Positions 6,872 through 14,043 of a stretch of DNA of 47,810 nt are shown here, one piece after another. Location of the stretch: NCBI RefSeq assembly GCF_003725535.1, contig NZ_RJSF01000044.1:1-47810 (forward strand), written 5' to 3'. Each line of letters opens with the position of its first letter. The first letter of the stretch is position 1. The translations under genes and the position numbers were made by a program. Below the pieces are notes generated by a model. It searched no databases. It worked only from the letters and a program-made list of their open reading frames with translations, and was not told the DNA's origin. The DNA comes from Nocardioides pocheonensis (lineage in GTDB: Bacteria > Actinomycetota > Actinomycetes > Propionibacteriales > Nocardioidaceae).

Positions 6872-8325
6872 CCGACCCGCTCGAGCCCCCCGCCGGCACG
6901 GAGCCCGCTCTCGGGCCCACGCCCCGGCCCGCGAGCGGGCTGGTCAACGGCCTGGGCGGCGGCCTGCACTACCGGCGCTCCCTGGCCAGCCGGGTCACGC
7001 TGCTGAGCACCCTCGCGGTGGGGTTCGCGGTGTCGGCGGTCGCCTTCGCGGCGTACGCGACCGTGCGCGCGCAGGCGGTGGGGGCGCTGGACGAGTCGCT
7101 GCGCGGGCGCGCGTACGCCGCCGCGAAGACCAACACGCTCAACGCCCTCGCCCAGCAGAGCGTGCCCTCCTGGTCGCTGGTCCGGATGACCTACGTCGAC
7201 GCCAGCTCCGACCCGGTGCGGGTCTACAAGGCCGGCGAGAACGCCATCGCCGTCGGCAGCCGCGAGATCGCCGTCGCTCAGGGCGACTCCGACGGATCGG
7301 CCCGCACGGTCTACAACCAGGGCGAGCGCTGGCGCGTCGTCGCCGTGCCCGCGGGGGACGGCCAGGCGCTCGTGCTCGCCCAGTCGATGGAGTCCACCGA
7401 CCGCATGCTCGACCGGCTCGGCCTGGTGATGCTGCTCTTCGGCGCCGCCGGCATGATCACGGCCGGCCTGGCCGGATGGGCGGTGGCCCGCAACGGCCTG
7501 CGGCCGGTCCGCCGCCTCACCGAAGCGGTCGAGGACATCGCGCGCACCCAGCGGCTCGACCCGATCCCGGTCGAGGGCAGCGACGAGCTCGCGCGCCTGG
7601 CGCAGTCGTTCAACGGCATGCTGCACACCCTCTCCGCCTCCCAGCACCGGCAGCGCCAGCTGGTCGCCGACGCCGGGCACGAGCTCCGCACACCGCTCAC
7701 GTCCCTGCGCACGAACCTCGACCTGCTCGTCCAGGCCGACGCCTCGTCGGGCCTCTCCGCGGAGAGCCGGGCCGAGCTGCTCGGCGACGTCCGCGCCCAG
7801 ATCAACGAGATGACCACGCTCGTCGGCGACCTGGTCGAGCTGGCGCGCGACGAGCCGGTGTCGCGGACCGTGGAGCCGGTCGAGCTCACCGCCGTGCTGG
7901 GCCAGGCGGTCGCCCGGGTACGCCGCCGCGCCGACGTCGAGTTCGCGGTGAAGACCTCACCCTGGTGGGTCACCGGCGACGCCGACGCGCTCGAGCGGGC
8001 GATCACGAACCTGCTCGACAACGCGGCCAAGTGGAGCCCCGAGGGCGGGGTCGTCACGGTGACGCTCGAGCACGGCACGCTGATGGTCGCCGACGAGGGG
8101 CCGGGCATCTCGCCCGAAGACCTCCCGCACGTGTTCGAGCGGTTCTACCGCTCGGCCGAGTCGCGGGGCATGCCGGGCTCGGGGCTGGGGCTCTCGATCG
8201 TGCGGTCGATCGCCGAGCGGCACGGCGGCGACGTCCGGGCGGGCTCCGCTCCTGGTGGTGCGGGCGCCGCGTTCTGGCTGACCGTCCCCGGTCAGCCGTC
8301 GCCGCCCGAGGGGGCGCCGGAATGA
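6868..8325 (+). CDS. mprB: MprB-like sensor histidine kinase
   Basis: 485 residues. A proline-rich cytoplasmic N-terminus (about 1-35), membrane helix 1 ([22 protein letters not shown]), an extracytoplasmic sensor of about 120 residues, membrane helix 2 ([23 protein letters not shown]), a HAMP linker starting [17 protein letters not shown], the HisKA phospho-acceptor in [13 protein letters not shown], and the ATPase domain with N box [10 protein letters not shown]1 VADEGPGI, F box FERFYR and G2 GSGLGLSIV. The first codon overlaps the mprA stop, so the pair is translationally coupled. In mycobacteria the partner senses envelope stress; that role here is inferred from gene order. Confidence 0.87.
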   Translation: MTDPLEPPAGTEPALGPTPRPASGLVNGLGGGLHYRRSLASRVTLLSTLAVGFAVSAVAFAAYATVRAQAVGALDESLRGRAYAAAKTNTLNALAQQSVPSWSLVRMTYVDASSDPVRVYKAGENAIAVGSREIAVAQGDSDGSARTVYNQGERWRVVAVPAGDGQALVLAQSMESTDRMLDRLGLVMLLFGAAGMITAGLAGWAVARNGLRPVRRLTEAVEDIARTQRLDPIPVEGSDELARLAQSFNGMLHTLSASQHRQRQLVADAGHELRTPLTSLRTNLDLLVQADASSGLSAESRAELLGDVRAQINEMTTLVGDLVELARDEPVSRTVEPVELTAVLGQAVARVRRRADVEFAVKTSPWWVTGDADALERAITNLLDNAAKWSPEGGVVTVTLEHGTLMVADEGPGISPEDLPHVFERFYRSAESRGMPGSGLGLSIVRSIAERHGGDVRAGSAPGGAGAAFWLTVPGQPSPPEGAPE

Positions 8326-8391
8326 GCCGACGGGCCGGCGCGTGAAGGCCGGCCAAGTCTTGGCGCGGTCGTAGCGGCGTCACAAGGACTT

Positions 8392-8407
8392 CTCAGGATC
8401 GCTCGGC
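8392..8407 (+). promoter_or_regulatory. CTCAGG/CTCGGC direct repeat before pepD
   Basis: CTCAGG at 8392-8397 and CTCGGC at 8402-8407, 10 bp apart, ending 12 bp before the protease start. It resembles the repeat before mprA (11-bp spacing), consistent with the protease being induced by the adjacent regulator. The match is short. Confidence 0.4.
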
Positions 8408-8419
8408 ACGATCGGTGAC

Positions 8420-9790
8420 ATGACGGACCAGAACAACCCCGCACACGACTCCCAGAATCCCCCGGCTGGACAGTCCGAAGGTCTCGAGCACGGCGCCTCG
8501 TCGCAGGGCGCCGCGAGCGAGGCCGCAGCAGGATCCTGGTCCGCCGAGTCCCCGACCCCGGCCGCGCCGGATTTCGGCCACACCCGCCCCCTGCCGCCGT
8601 TCCAACAGCCCGCCTCCGAGACCGCGGCCGCAACCGCGCGTCGACCCGGAGGATTCACGGCGGCCGTGCTGGCGGGAGCCCTCCTGGTGGGAGGGGCGGC
8701 CGGGGTCGGCGGGGCGGCGGCGTACGACGCGGTGAAGGGCGACGACTCGACGGTCACCTCGTCGGCGTCGGGACCCGTCAAGGCGTCCAACGCCGCCGTC
8801 ACTCCGACCGGGTCCGTGGAGAAGGTAGCCGCGACCGTGCTGCCCTCCGTGGTCAAGATCAACGTCAGCGGCTCGTCGGGCTCGGGCTCCGGGTCCGGCA
8901 TCGTGCTCAAGGACGACGGCACGATCCTCACCAACAACCACGTCGTGTCGCTGGCCGCCGACGGCGGCTCGATCACCGTGAACTTCAACGACGGCAGGAC
9001 CGCGAAGGCCACCGTCGTCGGCACCGACAAGGTGACCGACATGGCGGTGATCAAGGCCGAGGGCGTCTCCGGCCTCACGCCGGCGACGATCGGCAAGTCC
9101 TCCGACCTCCGGGTCGGGCAGTCCGTGGTCGCGATCGGCTCGCCGTACGGGCTGAACTCCACGGTCACCACCGGCATCGTCTCCGCGCTCAACCGCCCGG
9201 TCTCGGTGTCCACCGCCGAGGAGCAGGCGCCGCAGTTCCCCGGCTTCGGCCAGCAGCAACAGCAGGGCCAGGCCGACCTCAGCACCACCTACCCGGCGAT
9301 CCAGACCGACGCCGCGATCAACCCCGGCAACTCCGGCGGCCCGCTGGTCGACATGAGCGGCCGGGTCGTCGGGGTGAACTCCTCGATCCGCACCGCGGAC
9401 GGCTCGACGGACAGCGGCGGGTCGATCGGCCTGGGCTTCGCGATCCCGATCGACGAGGTGCTGCCGATCGTGAACCAGATCATCGACGGGCAGAAGCCGA
9501 CCCACGCGCGCCTCGCGGTGAGCGTCTCCGACGTGCAGGGCAACACCCTCACCCAGGGCGCACAGCTGCAGACCGTCGACAGCGGCGGTGCCGCGGACAA
9601 GGCCGGGCTGCAGAAGGGCGACGTGATCACCAAGGTCGACGACGACGTGATCGACGGCTCCGAGTCCTTGGTCGCGACCATCCGGGGCCACCGGCCGGGT
9701 GACCAGGTCACGCTGACCTACCTGCGCGACGGCAAGACGCAGACGACGACGGCCACGCTCGGCTCGGACGCCACCACGTCGGCCTCCTGA
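8420..9790 (+). CDS. pepD: HtrA/DegP-like serine protease with PDZ domain (PepD type)
   Basis: 456 residues. A disordered cytoplasmic N-terminus rich in Ser, Ala, Pro and Gln (about 1-75), one membrane helix (FTAAVLAGALLVGGAAGVGGAAAY), then a trypsin-like protease domain outside the membrane. The triad is visible: histidine in TNNHVV (about 174), aspartate in TDMAVIK (about 206) and serine in NPGNSGGPL (about 303). A PDZ domain covers about 365-450 (AGLQKGDVITKVDDDVI). A glutamine-rich loop (GFGQQQQQGQ) interrupts the protease domain. It should degrade or refold damaged envelope proteins. The location directly after mprA-mprB matches the mycobacterial pepD locus. The start is ATG 8420, preceded by a weak GGTGA. 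Confidence 0.88.
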   Translation: MTDQNNPAHDSQNPPAGQSEGLEHGASSQGAASEAAAGSWSAESPTPAAPDFGHTRPLPPFQQPASETAAATARRPGGFTAAVLAGALLVGGAAGVGGAAAYDAVKGDDSTVTSSASGPVKASNAAVTPTGSVEKVAATVLPSVVKINVSGSSGSGSGSGIVLKDDGTILTNNHVVSLAADGGSITVNFNDGRTAKATVVGTDKVTDMAVIKAEGVSGLTPATIGKSSDLRVGQSVVAIGSPYGLNSTVTTGIVSALNRPVSVSTAEEQAPQFPGFGQQQQQGQADLSTTYPAIQTDAAINPGNSGGPLVDMSGRVVGVNSSIRTADGSTDSGGSIGLGFAIPIDEVLPIVNQIIDGQKPTHARLAVSVSDVQGNTLTQGAQLQTVDSGGAADKAGLQKGDVITKVDDDVIDGSESLVATIRGHRPGDQVTLTYLRDGKTQTTTATLGSDATTSAS

Positions 9791-9880
9791 GCCGCCCCCG
9801 GCTGCCGGGCGGGCGGTCGCATCCACCCCGGAACGGACGCGACTGCCCGCTCGGTCCACGCGCACGGGACGATGTCTCCC

Positions 9881-10609
9881 GTGAAGCCGTTCCTGCTGAT
9901 CGCCACCCGCGCCGAGGACCAGGCTGCCGACGACGAGTACGCCGCGATGCTCCGTGCCGGCGGCCTCGACGAACCGCAGCTGCACCGAGTGCGCCTCGAG
10001 GCCGCACCGATGCCCGCGCTCGACCTCGACCGGTACGCCGGCGTGGTGCTCGGGGGCGGACCGTTCGACTCCAGTGACCCCGAGGACGCCAAGTCGCCCA
10101 CCCAGCGTCGCGTCGAGGCCGAGCTGCGCGGGCTCCTCGACGAGCTGGTGGCGCGGGACTTCCCGTTCCTCGGCGCCTGCTACGGCGTCGGCACGCTCGG
10201 CGTGCACCAGGGTGCGGTCGTCGACCGGACGTACGGCGAGCCGATCGGCGCCGTACCGGTCACGCTGACCGCCGACGGCCGGGCCGACCCGGTGCTCGCC
10301 GACCTGCCGGACACGTTCGACGCGTTCGTGGGCCACAAGGAGGCCTGCCGCGACGTGCCCCCCGGGGCCGTGCTGCTGGCGTCCTCGCCGACCTGTCGCG
10401 TGCAGATGTTCCGCGTCCGCACCAACCTCTACGCCACGCAGTTCCACCCCGAGCTGGACGTGGAGGGCATCGTGGCCCGGATCCGGATCTACCAGCACTA
10501 CGGCTACTACCCGCCGGAGACCATGGACGAGATCATCGACCGGGTGCGCGGCGCCGTGGTCACCGAGCCGCCGAAGATCCTCGCGGGCTTCGTCGCGCGC
10601 TATTCCTAG
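9881..10609 (+). CDS. Class I glutamine amidotransferase-like protein
   Basis: 242 residues forming a single GATase-1 domain, related to the glutaminase part of GMP synthase. The nucleophilic cysteine is in LGACYGVGTLG, and the histidine-glutamate pair in TQFHPELDVEG, so all three catalytic residues are present. VVLGGGPFDSSDPED fits the loop near the oxyanion site. No synthetase partner is adjacent; stand-alone members often have unknown acceptor substrates. An ATG three codons upstream (9872) is the alternative start; GTG 9881 is preferred because KPFLLIATR begins the first strand and a GACGAT box lies 7 nt upstream. Confidence 0.8.
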   Translation: MKPFLLIATRAEDQAADDEYAAMLRAGGLDEPQLHRVRLEAAPMPALDLDRYAGVVLGGGPFDSSDPEDAKSPTQRRVEAELRGLLDELVARDFPFLGACYGVGTLGVHQGAVVDRTYGEPIGAVPVTLTADGRADPVLADLPDTFDAFVGHKEACRDVPPGAVLLASSPTCRVQMFRVRTNLYATQFHPELDVEGIVARIRIYQHYGYYPPETMDEIIDRVRGAVVTEPPKILAGFVARYS

Positions 10610-10649
10610 GCCGGGATTCCTGGTCCGAGCAGACCGGACGTTCGTCCCG

Positions 10650-10672
10650 CAGGTGCGTGACGCTCGCACCTG
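10650..10672. terminator. Hairpin between amidotransferase and membrane protein genes
   Basis: CAGGTGCG and CGCACCTG, a perfect 8-bp stem with a 7-nt loop, 40 bp after the amidotransferase stop. No T-run follows, so it could be a terminator of the GC-rich type or an operator for the gene at 10721. Confidence 0.4.
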
Positions 10673-10720
10673 TCGTCGCGGCGCGCGGCGCGGCAGCGTG
10701 GGGACGAAAGGGGTTCCACC

Positions 10721-11572
10721 ATGACCACGCTCGACCGTCCCCGACCCGCACTGCGGTCCCCCGCACCGCCGTCCCCCGCGATCCGGCCACCGTGGTGGCT
10801 CCGGCTGTCCGTGCCGATCGGGTTCCTGGGCATCGCCGCGAGTCTCGCGGGCATCCTGGTGGACCGGGTCTACGCCGACGAGACGCCCAACTGGCAGGCG
10901 CAGGCCGTGGGTCAGGACATCGCGAACCTCGTCGTGCTGCCCGTCCTGCTCGTCCTCGCGTACGCCGCGGCGCGAGGCTCCCGGCCGGCCGCGCTCGCCT
11001 GGGCCGGGACGGTCGTCTACGCGGCGTACGCCTATGCGATCTACGCCTTCGCCGTGCACTTCGGCCCGCTGTTCCTGGTGTACGTCGCCGTGCTCGGTGC
11101 GTCCGTCTGGGCCCTCGGCGGCTTCCTGACCAGCGAGGCCTCCACGCCGGTGCGGCCGAGCGGCTCGCGCCTGACCCGGTTCGCGTCGCTGCTGCTGCTC
11201 GGCACCGCCGCCCTGTTCGCGCTGATGTGGGTGGCCCAGGACCTCCCGGCGATGGTCGACGGCACGCGCTCGCAGGAGCTGCAGGACACCGGGCTGCTGA
11301 CCAACCCCGTCCACGTGCTCGACCTGGCGTTCTTCCTGCCCGCGAGCGCGCTGGCCGGCGTACTGCTGCGGCGCGGGAGCGCCTGGGGCGCGCGCCTCGC
11401 CCCGATCGTGCTGACCGCGATGGCCTCGATCAGCCTCGGCATCCTCACGCTGATGGTCGTCAGCGCCGCGCGCGACCTCGACGCGTCCCCGGTCGTCGCC
11501 GCTGTCATCGGGGTGCTCGGCATCGTCCAGGCAGCCACGGCGTGGCTGCTCGTCCGAGGACAGCGGACGTGA
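10721..11572 (+). CDS. Multi-pass membrane protein, function unknown
   Basis: 283 residues with about seven membrane helices after a proline-rich cytoplasmic start (PRPALRSPAPPSPAIRPPWW). Helices include LSVPIGFLGIAASLAGILV, IANLVVLPVLLVLAYAAA, GTVVYAAYAYAIYAFAV, FLVYVAVLGASVWALGGFL, FASLLLLGTAALFALMWVA and the last one ending in TAWLLV. I see no catalytic motif and do not recognise a family. AAAGGGG 8 to 14 nt before the ATG is a good ribosome binding site. The stop overlaps the GTG of the CPBP protease gene, so both products are made from one message and may work together in the membrane. Confidence 0.75.
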   Translation: MTTLDRPRPALRSPAPPSPAIRPPWWLRLSVPIGFLGIAASLAGILVDRVYADETPNWQAQAVGQDIANLVVLPVLLVLAYAAARGSRPAALAWAGTVVYAAYAYAIYAFAVHFGPLFLVYVAVLGASVWALGGFLTSEASTPVRPSGSRLTRFASLLLLGTAALFALMWVAQDLPAMVDGTRSQELQDTGLLTNPVHVLDLAFFLPASALAGVLLRRGSAWGARLAPIVLTAMASISLGILTLMVVSAARDLDASPVVAAVIGVLGIVQAATAWLLVRGQRT

Positions 11573-12270
11573 AGCTCGCCCCTGCACCCGACGTGGCGCC
11601 CCGCAACGGCACGAGGGACCGGCATCGTCGCGTCTGGGTGGTGATCGCCGCGATCGAGGTGGTCGTCGCGACGCTCATCGTGGTGCTGGACCTGTTCATC
11701 CCGACGGTCCTGGTCCTCGGCCTGGCTGCCCTGTCCCTGGTCGTCCGTCGCCCCGGCCCGGCGAGCCTGGGCTTCCGGCGGGTGCCGCACCCGTGGCGGA
11801 TGGCCGGTCAGGTGCTCGTGGTGATGATGGTCTGGTCGGTGCTGCAGCTCGGCGTGTTCATGCCGGTCCTCAACCACGTCACCGGGACGAAGCAGGATCT
11901 CAGCGGCTTCGCCGACCTGCAGGGGAGTCTCGGCCTGCTGGCGGCGTACCTGCTGGCCACCTGGACGCTGGCCGCGCTCGGCGAGGAGACCGTCTTCCGT
12001 GGCTACCTGCAGGTCCGGATCGCCGAGGTGGTGGGCCCCGGGCGGGCCGGCACCGTGGTCGCGGTCGCGTTCACGTCGCTGCTGTTCGGCATCCTGCACA
12101 GCGAGCAGGGGCTGATCGGCGTGCTCGTCGTGGCCCTCGACGCCGTCCTGTTCAGCGTCCTGAAGCTGCGCTTCCGCTCGCTGTGGGCCGCCGTCCTCGC
12201 GCACGGGTTCAACAACACGCTCGGGCTGGTCGCGTTCTTCTTCGTGGGGCCGATCTACGGCTTCTGGTGA
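11569..12270 (+). CDS. CPBP family intramembrane metalloprotease
   Basis: 233 residues, six or more membrane helices. The three CPBP (Rce1-like) motifs are all visible: EExxxR in LGEETVFRGYLQ, FxxxH in LLFGILHSEQG, and HxxxN in LAHGFNNTLG. The glutamates and histidines would activate a water molecule for cleavage inside the membrane. Bacterial members process prenylated or small membrane peptides, or protect against bacteriocins; the substrate here is unknown. The GTG start overlaps the stop of the preceding membrane protein gene. The 3' end overlaps the convergent pabB gene by 16 bp. Confidence 0.87.
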   Translation: MKLAPAPDVAPRNGTRDRHRRVWVVIAAIEVVVATLIVVLDLFIPTVLVLGLAALSLVVRRPGPASLGFRRVPHPWRMAGQVLVVMMVWSVLQLGVFMPVLNHVTGTKQDLSGFADLQGSLGLLAAYLLATWTLAALGEETVFRGYLQVRIAEVVGPGRAGTVVAVAFTSLLFGILHSEQGLIGVLVVALDAVLFSVLKLRFRSLWAAVLAHGFNNTLGLVAFFFVGPIYGFW

Positions 12271-13478
12271 TCCTCGTCGAGGGCAGCGCGCACGCGGTCT
12301 GCCTTCCACAGCGTCTCGGCCCACTCCTCGTCGACGTCGGAGTGCACGGTGATGCCGCCGCCGGTGCCGAGCGTCCATGCTCCTCCGCCGGCACGGAACA
12401 GCGAGCGGATCACGACGCCGAGGTCGGCCCGGCCGTCGCCGGAGATCCAGCCGAACGCACCGGCGTACACCCCGCGGGGCGAGTCCTCGACCGCGTCGAT
12501 GACCTGCATCGTGCGCAGCTTGGGCGCCCCGGTCATCGAACCGGCCGGGAAGAGCGCGCGCAGCGCCTCGACGGTGCCGACGTCGGCGCGCAGCTGCCCG
12601 GTCACGGTCGTGACCAGCTGGTGCACGGTGGCGTAGGACTCGACCTCCATCAGGTGCGGCACCGCCACCGTGCCGGGCTCGCAGACCATCGAGAGGTCGT
12701 TGCGCAGCAGGTCGGTGATCATCAGGTTCTCGGCGCGGAACCTGGGCTCGGTCGCCAGCCGGCGGCGCAGGTCCTCGTCCTCCTCGGCGGTGGCGCCACG
12801 CGGGGTGGTGCCCTTGATCGGCCGGGTCTCGACCCGGCGGTGGCGGTCGATCGTCGCGAACCGCTCCGGCGACGCCGAGAGCAGCCAGGTGTCCCCGTGC
12901 CGCAGCGCGCCGGCGTACGGCGCCGGGTTGGTGCTGCGCATCCGGCCGTAGACGTCGACCGGGTCGCTGCCCGACGCCTCCTGGGTGCGGTAGGTGAGGT
13001 TCACCTCGTAGGAGTTGCCGCCGTGGAGCTGCTCCTGCACCGCGGCGAAGGCGTCGGCGTACCAGGGTGGGGTCGAGTGCTCAGGTGGCTGCCCGGGCGA
13101 CCGTCTCAGCACTCGACCCGGCTCCTCGGTGAGCTGCACCGAGCGGGTGCGCATCCACACCGCGTCGGGTACGCCGGGCATCGACCGGGCCGGCAGGTCC
13201 GGCCGGGCCGCGTAGCCGAGGTAGCCGACCCAGTGCGTGTCCGGGTCGCCGTCCTGGTGCTGCTGGAGGACCGCGAAGACGTCGTCGCCGACGACGCGAC
13301 CGGACGGGTGCTCGACCACCACCCGCCGGGTCGCGTCGTAGGTCAGCGACAGGTCGTCCTCGTCGAGCCAGCCCATGATCGAGCGGCGGCCCGACCACGG
13401 CTGCGAGCCACCGCCGTCCAGCCAGAAGCACCGGTCGTGCGACTCGGCGATCCGGCGGAAGTCCTCGAGCGCGCTCAC
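12255..13478 (-). CDS. pabB: Aminodeoxychorismate synthase component I (PabB)
   Basis: 407 residues of the chorismate-binding fold. It should aminate chorismate to 4-amino-4-deoxychorismate for folate synthesis, taking ammonia from PabA. The active-site motif reads RPIKGTTPRG: the lysine in PIKGT marks PabB, where anthranilate synthases have PIAGT. Other conserved segments are YEVNLTYR, IDRHRRVETR, NDLSMVCEPGTV, FPAGSMTGAPKLRTMQVID and YAGAFGWIS. The GTG start at 13478 overlaps the pabA stop (GTGA), so the two subunits are coupled. No aminodeoxychorismate lyase (pabC) lies in the window. It overlaps the convergent protease gene by 16 bp. Confidence 0.87.
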   Translation of the reverse strand: MSALEDFRRIAESHDRCFWLDGGGSQPWSGRRSIMGWLDEDDLSLTYDATRRVVVEHPSGRVVGDDVFAVLQQHQDGDPDTHWVGYLGYAARPDLPARSMPGVPDAVWMRTRSVQLTEEPGRVLRRSPGQPPEHSTPPWYADAFAAVQEQLHGGNSYEVNLTYRTQEASGSDPVDVYGRMRSTNPAPYAGALRHGDTWLLSASPERFATIDRHRRVETRPIKGTTPRGATAEEDEDLRRRLATEPRFRAENLMITDLLRNDLSMVCEPGTVAVPHLMEVESYATVHQLVTTVTGQLRADVGTVEALRALFPAGSMTGAPKLRTMQVIDAVEDSPRGVYAGAFGWISGDGRADLGVVIRSLFRAGGGAWTLGTGGGITVHSDVDEEWAETLWKADRVRAALDEDHQKP

Positions 13479-14041
13479 GTGATCTCCAGGAAGTTCCGCA
13501 CCAGCTGCTCGCCGTGCTCGGAGAGCACCGACTCGGGATGGAACTGCACGCCGTGCAGCGGCAGGGCACGGTGCGCCACGCCCATCACCACCGGGCCGGC
13601 GAGCGCGGTCACGCGCAGGTCGTCGGGCACCGCGGTCGCCGCGAGCGAGTGGTAGCGCACCATCGCGACCGGGCTGGGCAGGTCGCGGAAGACCCCGCTG
13701 CCGTCGTGGACCACCTCGGCGACCTCACCGTGGGCCGGCTCGACCCGCTCCACCGTCCCGCCGTACGCCGTGACGAGGGCCTGCATGCCCAGGCACACGC
13801 CCAGCACGGGTAGCCCGAGCCGGAAGACGTCGGGGCCGAGCGCGAAGTCCGCGGGGTTCGCCGGGTGGCCGGGACCGGGCGAGAGGACCAGGTGCGTGTA
13901 GTCGCGCGCCGCGTCGAGCACGCCCGCCTCGTCGTGCTCCACCACGTCGGGGAGCCGGCTGGTGACCGCCGCGACGAGGTGCACGAGGTTCCAGGTGTAG
14001 GAGTCGTGGTGGTCGACCACGAGCACCCGCGGGTCGCGCAA
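13475..14041 (-). CDS. pabA: Aminodeoxychorismate/anthranilate synthase glutaminase component (PabA)
   Basis: 188 residues, a complete class I glutamine amidotransferase. It hydrolyses glutamine and passes ammonia to the synthase subunit. Visible: VLVVDHHDSYTWNLVHLV at the start, SPGPGHP, the nucleophile in VLGVCLGMQAL, and the histidine and glutamate in GVQFHPESVLSEHG. The TTG at 14041 is 2 nt after the previous stop and is chosen for coupling; a GTG at 14026 (beginning VLVVDHHDS) is the alternative and would give 183 residues. The final codons overlap pabB. Because the upstream synthase already has its own fused glutaminase, this subunit most likely serves pabB. Confidence 0.85.
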   Translation of the reverse strand: MRDPRVLVVDHHDSYTWNLVHLVAAVTSRLPDVVEHDEAGVLDAARDYTHLVLSPGPGHPANPADFALGPDVFRLGLPVLGVCLGMQALVTAYGGTVERVEPAHGEVAEVVHDGSGVFRDLPSPVAMVRYHSLAATAVPDDLRVTALAGPVVMGVAHRALPLHGVQFHPESVLSEHGEQLVRNFLEIT

Positions 14042-14043
14042 GC

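Noticed and set aside
8393-11587. A minus-strand open frame of more than 1000 codons opposite pepD, the amidotransferase and the membrane protein
   Set aside because: Arginine/glycine/histidine-rich shadow of the GC-rich plus-strand genes, with no domain; the plus strand has catalytic motifs and proper starts.
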